The notes under the pieces: generated by a model
Database searches by the model: none
What the model was told of the DNA's origin: nothing
The model's input: the letters and a program-made list of their open reading frames with translations, nothing else
Part shown: one piece after another, positions 34,568 through 43,553 of the stretch
How the letters are laid out: the number at the start of each line of letters is the position of its first letter
Numbering within the stretch: the first letter of the stretch is position 1
Translations under genes and position numbers: made by a program
DNA from: BOG-1155 sp050012495
GTDB taxonomy: Bacteria > Desulfobacterota > Syntrophorhabdia > Syntrophorhabdales > WCHB1-27
Length of the DNA stretch: 64,000 nt
Reading direction: 5' to 3'
Assembly: GCA_050012495.1 (NCBI GenBank)
Contig: JBEKHB010000013.1
Location: forward strand, 10,944 to 74,943

Positions 34568-35479
34568 GTGATGATTCTGAACATGAACCAGTTGAGGGCG
34601 TTCTATACCACCGCAAAATTGGGAAGTATCACAAAGGCGGCCCGGGAGTTGATGGTCACGCCGCCGGCGATTACCATGCAGGTGAAACAACTTGAAAGAA
34701 CCGTGGGCATCAGGCTTCTGTTCCGCGAAAGCCACGCGATTCGCCTTACAGACGTAGGTGAAGTGGTTTTCAAAAAGGCGGAGAACATCTTCGGCGAGAT
34801 CCGTGAAATGGAAAACCTCTTTGAAGACGTATCCACAGGCAAGTCAGGGCAGCTCCGGATAGGATGTACGCAAACATCTGCAAAATACCTCATGCCCCCA
34901 CTGATAACGGCATTCAAGGATGCTTATCCTGGGTTGCGGATTGTCCTTGACCAGGGGTCTAATGCCGAGATGGTAAAGAGTGTCCTGGACCACAAGAACG
35001 AGCTGGCCCTCATCCGGAACGTGTCGGATGACAGAAGACTGAAGGTAAGAGTTATCGGCAAGGTGGAGGTGGTGCTGACAGCGGCCCAGGAAAGCGTCTA
35101 CTTTCCATCTGAAAGCATCTCGATTTCAGAGCTGCCCAAGGCCCCCCTCATCGTGTCGGAGGAAGGCTCGGCCACGAGGGACGTTATTCGCGAATATCTC
35201 CGAAGGTTCAGGGTGATCCCTTCCGTGGCTATTGAATCGGCAAACAGGGATTTCATGAAGGAACTCGTGCGTCAGGATAAGGGCGTCGGCTTCTTTGAAA
35301 GGTACGAAATGGAAGAACCCTCAGAAAAGGCCCTCAGAGAGGTCCGTATCCTGGAAGGCGCCCCTATCATGGAGTTCGGGATTGGATATCTTAACCGGAA
35401 AACGCTCTCCCCGGCCGCCTGGGCCTTCCTGAGGCTCCTCGATAAGTCGGAGGATTTGTTACCGTTTATCAAGCGATAA
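34568..35479 (+). CDS. LysR-family transcriptional regulator
   Basis: The 303-residue protein has an N-terminal winged helix-turn-helix (MNQLRAFYTTAKLGSITKAARELMVTPPAITMQVKQLE) and a periplasmic-binding-like effector domain beginning near residue 92 (LRIGCTQTSAKYLMPPLI). The start may be the GTG at 34568 or the adjacent ATG at 34571; GGGGG precedes both. It is divergent from the PEP-domain gene and convergent with larA, so either may be its target. The sequence resembles CysB/CbbR-like regulators only in general terms. Confidence 0.88.
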   Translation: MMILNMNQLRAFYTTAKLGSITKAARELMVTPPAITMQVKQLERTVGIRLLFRESHAIRLTDVGEVVFKKAENIFGEIREMENLFEDVSTGKSGQLRIGCTQTSAKYLMPPLITAFKDAYPGLRIVLDQGSNAEMVKSVLDHKNELALIRNVSDDRRLKVRVIGKVEVVLTAAQESVYFPSESISISELPKAPLIVSEEGSATRDVIREYLRRFRVIPSVAIESANRDFMKELVRQDKGVGFFERYEMEEPSEKALREVRILEGAPIMEFGIGYLNRKTLSPAAWAFLRLLDKSEDLLPFIKR

Positions 35480-35506
35480 GGGGGTGTGACATGAGAACGG
35501 CTGCGT

Positions 35507-36823
35507 TTACCACTCAATCCGCATACTCTCCGGTATCACAGGCAGGACGACCCCTCCCGACGGGAGGATATTGACCGTCGCCTTAGGGAACGCCTTTGCG
35601 ACCCTGTCGATGGCGTCCTGAACGGAAGTGGCATACTCAAAGCCCAGCCGGGCAGCCTGTGCCTTGTCGGCGTCTGATGAAACAAGGAACATTCTGGTGC
35701 GACTTACATAGAGTAATGTCATGGCGAGGGCGGAATTGAAGTCCATTGCCAGGCCGGGGATGAGCGGTTTATGGTCACGGGTGTTATCCATGACGAGCTG
35801 CCTCGCGTCGCCCCCTGCTTTTGCAAAGGCGACGTCAAAGGCCCCGAGAAGCGGCGCCGCGAACCCGCCGTCCTTGATATAGCTCGCATAGAGTATCACC
35901 ACGCCGCCTTTTTTTGTCACCATGTTCGAGGCGCCAAGGGGCTTCAGGACCTGAGGACCCTCGGCGTAAGGAAAGGCCGAGATCAACGTGACGTCCGCGG
36001 GACGATCGAAACGCACGCCCAGCTCTTTCTTGCACATCTCGATGCCTGCCCGGTGAGCCTTTTCAAAGTGGCCGGCCACGATGGCTTTCACGTCGTCATC
36101 GGAGTCATATACCACGTTGACGATGAAATCGAGTTTCGCCAGCTTGCCGGCCTCGCGGACTTCGCTGAGAAAGGGGTTGTTTTCGTCATTTCCCGGGAAC
36201 ACCCCGTTTTCGATCATCAAGGCAGCATGATGGTCCCGGACGCACTCATAGCTCGCGATGCCCGGGAGCACCGCCTTCGCGCCGCCTCCGAACCCGGCGA
36301 AAGGGTGGGGAATAACGGAGCCGACGGCGATGCGCAGGTCCGCCCCGGCAGCCAGCGGATGAATTTTCAGGTCTCCCCCGTGTCTCAGGGTTCCTACGGA
36401 AACCAGGTCTTCAGCGCGGCTATCATGGTTGACGAACCTGACTTCCCTGGAGAGCGCTTCTCCGTAGAGCTGTCCTATTTCGGCAGCAGGTACGGGATGG
36501 TGAGTGCCGGTTCCAATCAGCACCGTGATCTGGCTGCGTTGTATGCCGTAGTGAGCGAGGTGCTCCACAAGAGGGGTCAGAATAGCCTTTTTTGGCGTGG
36601 TCCGCGCACCGTCATCCACGATGATGACGATCCGCTTTTTATCCTTGACGAGCCGGCTAAGGGGTGGAGTACCTATGGGATTGATGATCGAGTCGCGTAA
36701 CAGCCCGGAAATGGACTTAGTTGCTTTTTCAGGCTTCAGCACTGCATGTTTTACCACTTCCCAGGACCCGGGAAGCTGAAAATAAGTCTTGCCCTTGTGG
36801 CCGTTCAAAAAATATTTCTCCAC
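35507..36823 (-). CDS. larA: Nickel-dependent lactate racemase family protein (LarA-like)
   Basis: This 438-residue protein has the LarA landmarks: the IVVDDGARTTP-type motif (IVIIVDDGARTTP), GTGTHHPVP with the active-site His, the SVIPHPFAGFGGGAKAVLPG segment with catalytic His and the Lys that binds the nickel-pincer cofactor, and the following DHH. LarA interconverts lactate enantiomers; homologues act on other 2-hydroxyacids. The GTG start follows AAAGGGGGG. No larB, larC or larE cofactor genes are in the window, so cofactor must come from elsewhere. Its substrate could be lactate, malate or another hydroxyacid. Confidence 0.87.
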   Translation of the reverse strand: MEKYFLNGHKGKTYFQLPGSWEVVKHAVLKPEKATKSISGLLRDSIINPIGTPPLSRLVKDKKRIVIIVDDGARTTPKKAILTPLVEHLAHYGIQRSQITVLIGTGTHHPVPAAEIGQLYGEALSREVRFVNHDSRAEDLVSVGTLRHGGDLKIHPLAAGADLRIAVGSVIPHPFAGFGGGAKAVLPGIASYECVRDHHAALMIENGVFPGNDENNPFLSEVREAGKLAKLDFIVNVVYDSDDDVKAIVAGHFEKAHRAGIEMCKKELGVRFDRPADVTLISAFPYAEGPQVLKPLGASNMVTKKGGVVILYASYIKDGGFAAPLLGAFDVAFAKAGGDARQLVMDNTRDHKPLIPGLAMDFNSALAMTLLYVSRTRMFLVSSDADKAQAARLGFEYATSVQDAIDRVAKAFPKATVNILPSGGVVLPVIPESMRIEW

Positions 36824-36968
36824 CGATAACCCCCCTTTCAGGCTGAGTCGTCAATTTCCGGACATTATCACAGGTGTACAATGGCGCACTCTCCCTGTCA
36901 AGGTTTTTTTAACAGAAGGCGGAGGCGCCCCAGGGGAACAGGTGCTAATGTCTTAGTCCGCAATTTGC

Positions 36969-36997
36969 TTGACAATTACGGGCTAAACCCTTATATT
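36969..36997 (+). promoter_or_regulatory. Sigma-70 promoter of the yceD-rpmF-fab operon
   Basis: TTGACA (36969-36974) and TATATT (36992-36997) are 17 bp apart, a near-consensus promoter. Transcription would start near 37004, giving a leader of about 20 bases before yceD. It is the only strong promoter seen ahead of the long plus-strand housekeeping run. Confidence 0.7.
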
Positions 36998-37022
36998 CTT
37001 ACCTCTAAACGGGAAACAACCA

Positions 37023-37544
37023 ATGATTATCAAACTTTACGATATACGGGAAGGCATATCGGTCAGGGGGGCACTGGACGCCTCCACGTTCAAGAGGCCG
37101 GAGGACAGCGACATCGCCTTCGCGTCGCCGGTCGACTACGAGCTGAAAATAGAAAAGGCGGGAGATAGCGTATGGATCCGTGGACCCGTGCGTGCGAGAC
37201 TCTCCCTGACCTGCGCCCGCTGTCTCGAGCAATTTACCTTCTCTGTCGCGTCAAGACTGGACATGGAGCTGCTGCCCAGGCAAAAAGCGCCGGGCGGCCT
37301 TGAAGTCGAGTTGAAGACTGAAGAAATGGATATCTACTATTTCGAAGGTGAAGAAATAGATATCGATGCCTATATTTTTGAAGAGATAATGCTCAGTATA
37401 CCTGTAAAGGCCCTCTGCGCGGAATCATGTAAAGGCATATGCCCGGGCTGCGGCAAAAACCTGAATATTGAGGCGTGTCGCTGCGAAAAGACCGGCCCGA
37501 CGATTCTGACGGAGAAGTTGAACGCATTTCTTAAAGACCGGTAA
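37023..37544 (+). CDS. yceD: YceD/DUF177 family protein
   Basis: This 173-residue protein has the conserved C-terminal half of the family, including CARCLEQFTF near residue 61 and the cysteine cluster CAESCKGICPGCGKNLN near residues 137-153, probably a metal site. YceD genes lie immediately upstream of rpmF across bacteria and have been linked to 23S rRNA/ribosome maturation. It is the first gene after a strong promoter, with 10 bp to rpmF. Confidence 0.88.
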   Translation: MIIKLYDIREGISVRGALDASTFKRPEDSDIAFASPVDYELKIEKAGDSVWIRGPVRARLSLTCARCLEQFTFSVASRLDMELLPRQKAPGGLEVELKTEEMDIYYFEGEEIDIDAYIFEEIMLSIPVKALCAESCKGICPGCGKNLNIEACRCEKTGPTILTEKLNAFLKDR

Positions 37545-37554
37545 GGAGAAAACA

Positions 37555-37737
37555 ATGCCTGTTCCAAAGAGGAAAACATCGAGGTCGAAGAGAGACAGGA
37601 GGAGGACGCACTACAAGCTTTCCTCTCCCGGCGTCATCCTCTGCCCGAACTGCAAAGAGCCCACCATGCCCCACCGGGTTTGCGCGAAGTGCGGAACCTA
37701 CAAGGGGAAGAAGTATCTGGCGGTAGAAGAACTCTAG
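37555..37737 (+). CDS. rpmF: Ribosomal protein L32
   Basis: The 60-residue protein starts MPVPKRKTSRSKRDRRRTHY, the universal L32 opening, and keeps the four-cysteine zinc ribbon (CPNC...CAKCGTYKG). It is a component of the 50S subunit. The TAAGGAGAAAACA leader gives a good ribosome site. It links translation genes to fatty-acid synthesis genes, as in many bacteria. Confidence 0.97.
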   Translation: MPVPKRKTSRSKRDRRRTHYKLSSPGVILCPNCKEPTMPHRVCAKCGTYKGKKYLAVEEL

Positions 37738-37742
37738 CACGC

Positions 37743-38744
37743 ATGGTGAGAATAGCAGTCGACGCTATGGGTGGGGATCATGCGCCTCTCGCGATCGTGA
37801 GGGGCGCCGAGGCGGCCGCCGCGGAGAAGGTCGGGGAAGTGGTCCTCGTCGGCGACGAGAATGTGATCGCCCCATTGCTCAAAGTCCGGTCGGGCATCGA
37901 AATCGTCCACGCCCCCGTGGCCGTCGAAATGAAGGAATCGCCATCCGTTGCGCTGCGGAGGAAGAAGGACTCTTCGGTAAACAAGGCTTTAGGTCTGCTG
38001 AAATCGGGGAGCGTGGAGGCGGTAGTTTCGGCGGGCAATTCGGGGGCCGTCATGGCCTTCGCCATCGTCACCCTGGGCCGGATCCCCGGTGTGGAGAGAC
38101 CGGCCATCCTGACTATACATCCGAACGTCCTGGGCACCAGGTGGATTCTTCTCGACGCGGGAGGCACGGTCGACTGCCGCCCGTCGCACCTCGTCCAGTT
38201 TGCGATCATGGGCAATGTGTTCGCAAAATATGCCCTCGGCGTGGAAGCGCCCAAGGTCGGCATCCTGAGCAACGGGGAGGAAGAGACAAAAGGGAACGAG
38301 CTGACCCGGGAGACGCACGCGCTCCTGAAGGGCGCCGCGCTCAGCTACATAGGTTACATAGAAGGAACGGATCTGTACAAGGGTATGGCAGACGTGGTGA
38401 TAACCGACGGCTTTGTCGGGAATGTGGCCCTTAAGGTGAGCGAGGGCATGGCGGAAGCGATACTGGGCATCCTGAAAGAGAAGGTTGCCGGGAGTGTAAG
38501 GGCGAAAATGGGGTATCTGCTCCTTTCGGGGGTTTTCAAGGCCCTCTCCCGGATGGTAGACTATTCCGAATATGGAGGGGCCCCTCTGGTCGGGGTGGAC
38601 GGGGTCTGCATCATCTGTCACGGGAAGTCGAATGAGCGGGCAATCAAAAATGCGATCATACAGGCAAAGGGCTTTGTCGGAAAGAACGTCAGCGGGCGCA
38701 TAAAGGACGCGATGCAGGACTACGTGAAGGGCAAGGAGCACTAG
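37743..38744 (+). CDS. plsX: Phosphate acyltransferase PlsX
   Basis: I start at the ATG at 37743, five bases after rpmF (MVRIAVDAMGGDHAP), since an upstream frame overlaps rpmF. The 333-residue protein has the PlsX signatures AVDAMGGD, SAGNSGAVMAFA and DGFVGNVALKVSEG. It converts acyl-ACP to acyl-phosphate for phospholipid synthesis. It is followed two bases later by an acyl-CoA dehydrogenase gene where fabH is usually found. Confidence 0.95.
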   Translation: MVRIAVDAMGGDHAPLAIVRGAEAAAAEKVGEVVLVGDENVIAPLLKVRSGIEIVHAPVAVEMKESPSVALRRKKDSSVNKALGLLKSGSVEAVVSAGNSGAVMAFAIVTLGRIPGVERPAILTIHPNVLGTRWILLDAGGTVDCRPSHLVQFAIMGNVFAKYALGVEAPKVGILSNGEEETKGNELTRETHALLKGAALSYIGYIEGTDLYKGMADVVITDGFVGNVALKVSEGMAEAILGILKEKVAGSVRAKMGYLLLSGVFKALSRMVDYSEYGGAPLVGVDGVCIICHGKSNERAIKNAIIQAKGFVGKNVSGRIKDAMQDYVKGKEH

Positions 38745-38745
38745 C

Positions 38746-39906
38746 ATGGACTATTTTTTGACGGAGGATCAAAAAGAAATCAAGAAACTTGCGCGCAGGA
38801 TCGCAGAGGAAAGGGTGATGCCCGTGAGGGCCGAGTTGGACGAAACAGAGACATTCCCCTGGGAGATCATGCGGGCGTGCGCGGAAGCGGGCCTTTTCGG
38901 CGTGAGCATACCGGAAGCATACGGCGGCCTGGGCGGCGGCTCGTTTGAGAACTGCATCGCCGTCGAGGAATTGAGCAGGGCGTGCCTGGGCGTGTCGGTA
39001 AGCTATGCGGCAAGCCTTCTCGGCTCCCATCCGATTCTCATCGGCGGAAGCGAGGAGCAAAAAGCGCGGTATCTGCCTGACGTGGCGAGGGGGAAACGGC
39101 TCGCGGCCTTCGGTCTTACGGAGGCGAACGCAGGCAGCGATGCGGCGGGCATCAGGACAACAGCGCGCCGGGTGGGGGACGACTACGTCCTGAACGGCAC
39201 CAAGCAGTGGATTACCAACGGCGGGGAGGCGGAAATTTACTCGGTTATCGCCATGACGGACCGCTCCAGGGGGGGCAGGGGGGCGACCGCGTTCATCCTC
39301 GAAAAGGGGATGGAAGGTTTTTCCTTCGGGAAGAAGGAGAAGAAGCTGGGCATCAGGGCGTCGGCCACGAGAGAGCTCGTGTTTCAGGATTGCAAAGTCC
39401 CGAAGGAACATGTTATAGGTAGGGAAGGCATGGGGTTCATACTCGCCATGAGGACCTTCGACCGGACCCGTCCGGGCATCGGGGCTCAGGCGGTTGGGGT
39501 CGCCCAGGGCGCCCTCGAAGCTGCACTCGCGTATGCGAAGGAAAGGGAGCAGTTCGAGCGAAAGATCATATCCTTCCAGGCGGTGCAGCATATGCTGGCG
39601 GATATGGCCACGCAGACGGAAGCGGCGCGGGCCCTCGTCTACGCGGTTGCCCGCTATATCGACAGCAACCCGAAGGAGTTCTCGAAGGTGTCGGCCATGA
39701 GCAAGGTCTTCCCGAGCGACACGGCAATGAAGGTGACGGTCGATGCATTGCAGATATTCGGAGGCTACGGCTACATGCGGGATTATCCCGTTGAAAAGAT
39801 GATGAGGGACGCGAAGATCCTTCAGATATACGAAGGCACCAACCAGATCCAAAGAAACGTCATCGGCCTCGAATTGATAAAGGAAGCGGCTTCGAAGAAG
39901 AGATGA
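38746..39906 (+). CDS. Acyl-CoA dehydrogenase at the usual fabH position
   Basis: The 386-residue protein has the full acyl-CoA dehydrogenase pattern: AFGLTEANAGSDA, WITNGGEAEIYSV, the FAD-binding DRTRPGIGAQAVGVA and the catalytic-base region QIYEGTNQIQRN (Glu near residue 367). It oxidises an acyl-CoA to the enoyl-CoA and passes electrons to ETF. Its placement between plsX and fabD, with a two-base gap and a four-base overlap, means it is co-expressed with fatty-acid synthesis genes. Short-chain specificity is plausible but not readable. A reductive role cannot be excluded in an anaerobe. Confidence 0.92.
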   Translation: MDYFLTEDQKEIKKLARRIAEERVMPVRAELDETETFPWEIMRACAEAGLFGVSIPEAYGGLGGGSFENCIAVEELSRACLGVSVSYAASLLGSHPILIGGSEEQKARYLPDVARGKRLAAFGLTEANAGSDAAGIRTTARRVGDDYVLNGTKQWITNGGEAEIYSVIAMTDRSRGGRGATAFILEKGMEGFSFGKKEKKLGIRASATRELVFQDCKVPKEHVIGREGMGFILAMRTFDRTRPGIGAQAVGVAQGALEAALAYAKEREQFERKIISFQAVQHMLADMATQTEAARALVYAVARYIDSNPKEFSKVSAMSKVFPSDTAMKVTVDALQIFGGYGYMRDYPVEKMMRDAKILQIYEGTNQIQRNVIGLELIKEAASKKR

Positions 39907-40844
39907 CCATGAAAAAAATAGGGGTGGTTTTCCCGGGACAAGGGTCGCAGTATGTCGGAATGGGGAAGGAGCTGTACGACCGCTTCGGGTACGTGAGAGA
40001 GTTGTTCCAATCAGCCGATAACGCCCTCGATTTCAGTCTCTCGGAACTGTGCTTCAACGGACCCGTTGAGGCACTGGCTAAGACCTTCAACACACAGCCG
40101 GCGGTACTTCTCGCCAGCTACGCAATATGGGCTGTGCTGCACAGGGAAACGCGGGTGACGCCCCACCTGCTTGCCGGCCACAGCCTTGGCGAATATACGG
40201 CCCTCCTCGCGGCTGGAGTTTTCTCCTTCGAGGATGCGGTAAGGTTGACCCGGAAAAGGGGTCTCCTGATGGAAGAGGCCTGTCCGGCCGGTCTTGGCGG
40301 CATGGTTGCATTGATGGGTCCTGTGCGGGAGAAAGTGGAAGAGGCCTGCCGGAGTGTTTCGAAGGACGATTATGTGGCGTATCCCGCCAACCTCAACTCG
40401 CCGGACCAGCTCGTGCTCTCCGGTACTACGGACGCCCTCAGGGAGGTGGTCGAGCGGCTGAAAGGGCAGGGCTACAAGAAGGCGGTCTTCCTCAACGTAT
40501 CCGGTCCTTTTCACAGCGTGCTCATGAAGCCGGCGGCCGGCGCGCTGAAGGAGGAGCTTGGCCGGGTCGTCTTCTCGCAGATGAAGGCGCCGGTTGTCTC
40601 CAACGTCGATGCCGTCTCGAACCGGGACAATGAAAAAGTCGTCGATCTGCTGTTCCGCCAGATGTTCTCGCCGGTCCTTTGGGAGCGCTCTGTGAGGACC
40701 ATGTGTCGTGAGGGCGTAGAGCTTTTCCTCGAAGTGGGGCCGCAGAAGGTACTCACGAACATGATGAAGAGGATAACCGATATTCCCTGTTGCCATGTAG
40801 AAACGGTGGCGGAGATAGAGGCAGTCCGCGGGGTGTTGTCATGA
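39903..40844 (+). CDS. fabD: Malonyl-CoA:ACP transacylase
   Basis: This 313-residue protein shows FPGQGSQYVGMGKEL at the start, the nucleophile motif GHSLGEYTALLAAG (Ser near residue 93) and the active-site GPFHSVLMKPA. It loads malonyl groups onto acyl carrier protein. The ATG overlaps the dehydrogenase stop, while a second ATG six bases downstream is an alternative. It overlaps fabG by four bases. Confidence 0.96.
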   Translation: MTMKKIGVVFPGQGSQYVGMGKELYDRFGYVRELFQSADNALDFSLSELCFNGPVEALAKTFNTQPAVLLASYAIWAVLHRETRVTPHLLAGHSLGEYTALLAAGVFSFEDAVRLTRKRGLLMEEACPAGLGGMVALMGPVREKVEEACRSVSKDDYVAYPANLNSPDQLVLSGTTDALREVVERLKGQGYKKAVFLNVSGPFHSVLMKPAAGALKEELGRVVFSQMKAPVVSNVDAVSNRDNEKVVDLLFRQMFSPVLWERSVRTMCREGVELFLEVGPQKVLTNMMKRITDIPCCHVETVAEIEAVRGVLS

Positions 40845-41566
40845 AGGGGCGGGTCACCATCGTGACGGGCGCATCGATGGGCATAGGGAGGGCAATTGCG
40901 GAATTCCTGGCCGAAAAGGGGTCCGACATTGCCGTCTTTGACGTAGCGGACGGCGCGGATACGGTACGGGCAGTAGAGGCCAAAGGTGCAAGGGCCACAT
41001 TTTTTCATGTCGATGTGTCTGACTTGCAGCAGGTGGAGAAGGCAGTCCTCGCCGTGGTGGACGGGATGGGCAGGGTCGACAACCTGGTGAACAACGCGGG
41101 GATTACGAGAGACAAACTTCTTGTGAGGATGACCGAGGATGACTGGGATCAGGTGATGCGGGTCAACCTGAAGGGGGTTTTCAACTGCACGAAGGCGGTG
41201 ATCCGTCGCCTCATGAAAACGGGCGGAAACATCGTGAATATCGCTTCCATTGCAGGATTGACGGGAAATCCCGGCCAGTCGAACTACGCGGCGAGTAAAG
41301 CGGGCATCATCGGACTTACGAAGAGCCTCGCGAAGGAGTACGGAGAGCGGTCCATCAGGGTAAATGCCGTGGCCCCCGGCCTGATAAGGACGGACATGAC
41401 CGCCTCATTATCCGAAAAACACCAGGAGACACTCGTGCAGGGGGTGCCCCTGGGACGGGCCGGAGAGCCGATCGACGTGGCTCGTGTCGTCTACTTCCTG
41501 CTGTCCGAGTACGCGGGCTATATCACGGGCGAAGTAATAAATGTCAGCGGAGGCTTATACACTTGA
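40841..41566 (+). CDS. fabG: 3-oxoacyl-ACP reductase
   Basis: The start is the ATG at 40841 that overlaps the fabD stop; the 241-residue protein opens MKGRVTIVTGASMGIGRAI. It keeps the short-chain dehydrogenase glycine motif, NNAG, the catalytic Ser in NIASIAG and the YAASKAG pair. The C-terminal GYITGEVINVSGGLYT is typical of FabG. It reduces beta-ketoacyl-ACP with NADPH. Confidence 0.95.
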   Translation: MKGRVTIVTGASMGIGRAIAEFLAEKGSDIAVFDVADGADTVRAVEAKGARATFFHVDVSDLQQVEKAVLAVVDGMGRVDNLVNNAGITRDKLLVRMTEDDWDQVMRVNLKGVFNCTKAVIRRLMKTGGNIVNIASIAGLTGNPGQSNYAASKAGIIGLTKSLAKEYGERSIRVNAVAPGLIRTDMTASLSEKHQETLVQGVPLGRAGEPIDVARVVYFLLSEYAGYITGEVINVSGGLYT

Positions 41567-41603
41567 GGGATGGGTCCCTCGTCAAAACTTAGGAGGTGGC
41601 TAC

Positions 41604-41837
41604 ATGGCAGTTGCTGAAAAAGTCAAGAAGATGATCGTCGAACAACTGGGAGTGAATGAATCTGAGGTAGTGCCGGAAGCAAAATTCATCGACGATTTGG
41701 GAGCCGACTCTCTCGATATAGTCGAGCTGGTGATGGCCCTTGAGGACGAGTACAGCATAGAGATCCCCGACGAGGACGCGGAAAAGATAGAAACGGTAGG
41801 GGATGCCATCCGGTATATCGAGGAACATATAAAGTAG
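41604..41837 (+). CDS. acpP: Acyl carrier protein
   Basis: The 77-residue acidic protein has the phosphopantetheine site DDLGADSLDIVELV with Ser36. The start at 41604 is set by a strong AGGAGGTGGCTAC site. It carries growing fatty acyl chains and sits between fabG and fabF, as in most bacteria. Confidence 0.97.
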   Translation: MAVAEKVKKMIVEQLGVNESEVVPEAKFIDDLGADSLDIVELVMALEDEYSIEIPDEDAEKIETVGDAIRYIEEHIK

Positions 41838-41852
41838 GGCACGAGGTAGCGG

Positions 41853-43091
41853 TTGAAAAGGAGGGTCGTCATAACCGGTTTCGGTCTCACCACCCCTTTG
41901 GGGGTCGGCTGCGATGATGTGTGGCGCAGGATACTCAACGGGGAATCGGGGATCGGTCCCATAACGCGCTTCGATGCATCGGCGCACGACACGCGGATCG
42001 CCGGTGAGGTGAAAAACTTCAGCCCCGAGGAGTATGTATCGGTAAGAGAAGTGAGGCGTATGGACCTTTTTATCCTGTATGCCCTGGCAGCGACGCGCTT
42101 CGCCGTGGAAAGGGCAGGACTCGATATGACGAAGGAGGACCCGGAGAGGGTCGGCGTTATAGTGGGCACGGGCCTCGGCGGCCTCCCCACTCTGGAAAAG
42201 TATCATTCCATTCTTCTTGAAAAGGGGCCCGGCCGCATCTCTCCTTTTTTTATTCCCATGCTTATAGCGAACGAAGCGCCGGGCAACATTGCGATACAAT
42301 ACGGCATCAAAGGACCGAACCTGAGCATCGTCACCGCCTGCGCAACGGGCGCCCATTCAATCGGGGACGCCTTCAGGGTTATTCAGTACGGCGACGCGGA
42401 TGTGATGGTGGCGGGCGGGACGGAGGCAAATCTGACCCCTCTCAGTGTCGGAGGCTTCAACGCGCTGAAAGCGCTTTCCACCAGGAACGATGCCCCGGAA
42501 AAGGCCTCCCGCCCCTTTGACAAAGAGAGGGACGGCTTTGTGATAGGCGAGGGGGCGGGCATCGTGATCCTGGAAGAGCTGGAGCACGCGCGAATGAGGC
42601 GCGCAACGATCTACGCGGAGGTCGCCGGATACGGCTATAACGGCGACGCGTATCATATCACCGCACCCTGTCCCGACGGCGACGGCTCCATGCGCTGCAT
42701 CAGAATGGCGCTCAAGGACGCCGGAATAAGCCCGGATGAGGTCGATTACATCAATGCCCACGGGACTTCGACGGATTTGAACGACTCGTCGGAGACGCTC
42801 GCCATAAAAGGGGTTTTTGGCGAGAGGGCGTATAAAATCCCTGTAAGCTCGACAAAGTCGATGACCGGCCATCTGCTGGGAGCGGCAGGCGCCGTCGAGG
42901 CGATCTTCATCACCCTCGCCATCAGGGACCAGGTATGCCCCCCGACCATTAATTACGAGTATCCGGATCCGGTATGCGATCTCGATTATGTGCCGAACAC
43001 CGCGCGCGAGCATGCTATCGACGTGGCCATCTCCAATTCTTTCGGCTTCGGCGGCACCAACGCGGTCCTCGTTTTCAAGAGGTTCGGGTAA
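41853..43091 (+). CDS. fabF: 3-oxoacyl-ACP synthase II
   Basis: This 412-residue condensing enzyme has the nucleophile region TACATGAHSIGDAF (Cys about 164), the histidines in NAHGTSTDLND and TKSMTGHLLGAAGA, and the C-terminal NSFGFGGTNAVLVF. It starts at a TTG (41853), an uncommon start, preceded by GAGGTAGCGG. It elongates acyl-ACP chains. With fabH missing from the cluster, initiation must be done by another gene. Confidence 0.95.
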   Translation: MKRRVVITGFGLTTPLGVGCDDVWRRILNGESGIGPITRFDASAHDTRIAGEVKNFSPEEYVSVREVRRMDLFILYALAATRFAVERAGLDMTKEDPERVGVIVGTGLGGLPTLEKYHSILLEKGPGRISPFFIPMLIANEAPGNIAIQYGIKGPNLSIVTACATGAHSIGDAFRVIQYGDADVMVAGGTEANLTPLSVGGFNALKALSTRNDAPEKASRPFDKERDGFVIGEGAGIVILEELEHARMRRATIYAEVAGYGYNGDAYHITAPCPDGDGSMRCIRMALKDAGISPDEVDYINAHGTSTDLNDSSETLAIKGVFGERAYKIPVSSTKSMTGHLLGAAGAVEAIFITLAIRDQVCPPTINYEYPDPVCDLDYVPNTAREHAIDVAISNSFGFGGTNAVLVFKRFG

Positions 43092-43553
43092 GTGCGGATC
43101 GCCATCGGATCGGACCACGCCGGCTACGAGCTGAAAGCATATCTGGGGCAGATGCTCACCGGGGGGCATGACGTGGTCGATATCGGGACAGACTGCCTCG
43201 ATTCGGTCGACTATCCCGATTATGCGGTAAAAGTCGCCCGCCTTGTCGCCGCGCGCCAGGTCGAGCGCGGTATCCTTGTGTGCGGCACGGGCATCGGCAT
43301 GTCGATCGCGGCGAATAAGGTATGCGGGATACGGGCCGCCCTCGCCTTCGACCTCTATACCGCCATGCAGAGCAGGCGTCACGTGGATGCGAACATTCTC
43401 GTGTTGGGGGCCCTGGTTACCGGGAAGGGGCTTGCCGCGGAGATTGCGAGGGTATGGCTCGAAACCCCCTTTGAGGGCGGACGGCACGAGGGACGGATAG
43501 AGAAAATAAGAAGGCTTGAACATGATTTCCATGGATGCCCTGAAAAAGAGTGA
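43092..43553 (+). CDS. rpiB: Ribose-5-phosphate isomerase B
   Basis: At 153 residues it matches RpiB: MRIAIGSDHAGYELK, the catalytic Cys64 in CGTGIGMSIAANK, and RRHVDANILVLG. The usual HNDAN reads HVDAN here, a tolerated change. GTG start lies directly after the fabF stop. It interconverts ribose and ribulose 5-phosphates. The rpiB-glyA order with nrdR and rib genes downstream is common in this group of bacteria. Confidence 0.94.
   Translation: MRIAIGSDHAGYELKAYLGQMLTGGHDVVDIGTDCLDSVDYPDYAVKVARLVAARQVERGILVCGTGIGMSIAANKVCGIRAALAFDLYTAMQSRRHVDANILVLGALVTGKGLAAEIARVWLETPFEGGRHEGRIEKIRRLEHDFHGCPEKE

Noticed and set aside
38689..39852. Minus-strand open frame opposite the acyl-CoA dehydrogenase
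   Set aside because: It mirrors the codon structure of the real gene and has no ribosome site or family features; the same holds for the frame opposite fabF-rpiB at 42357-43532.
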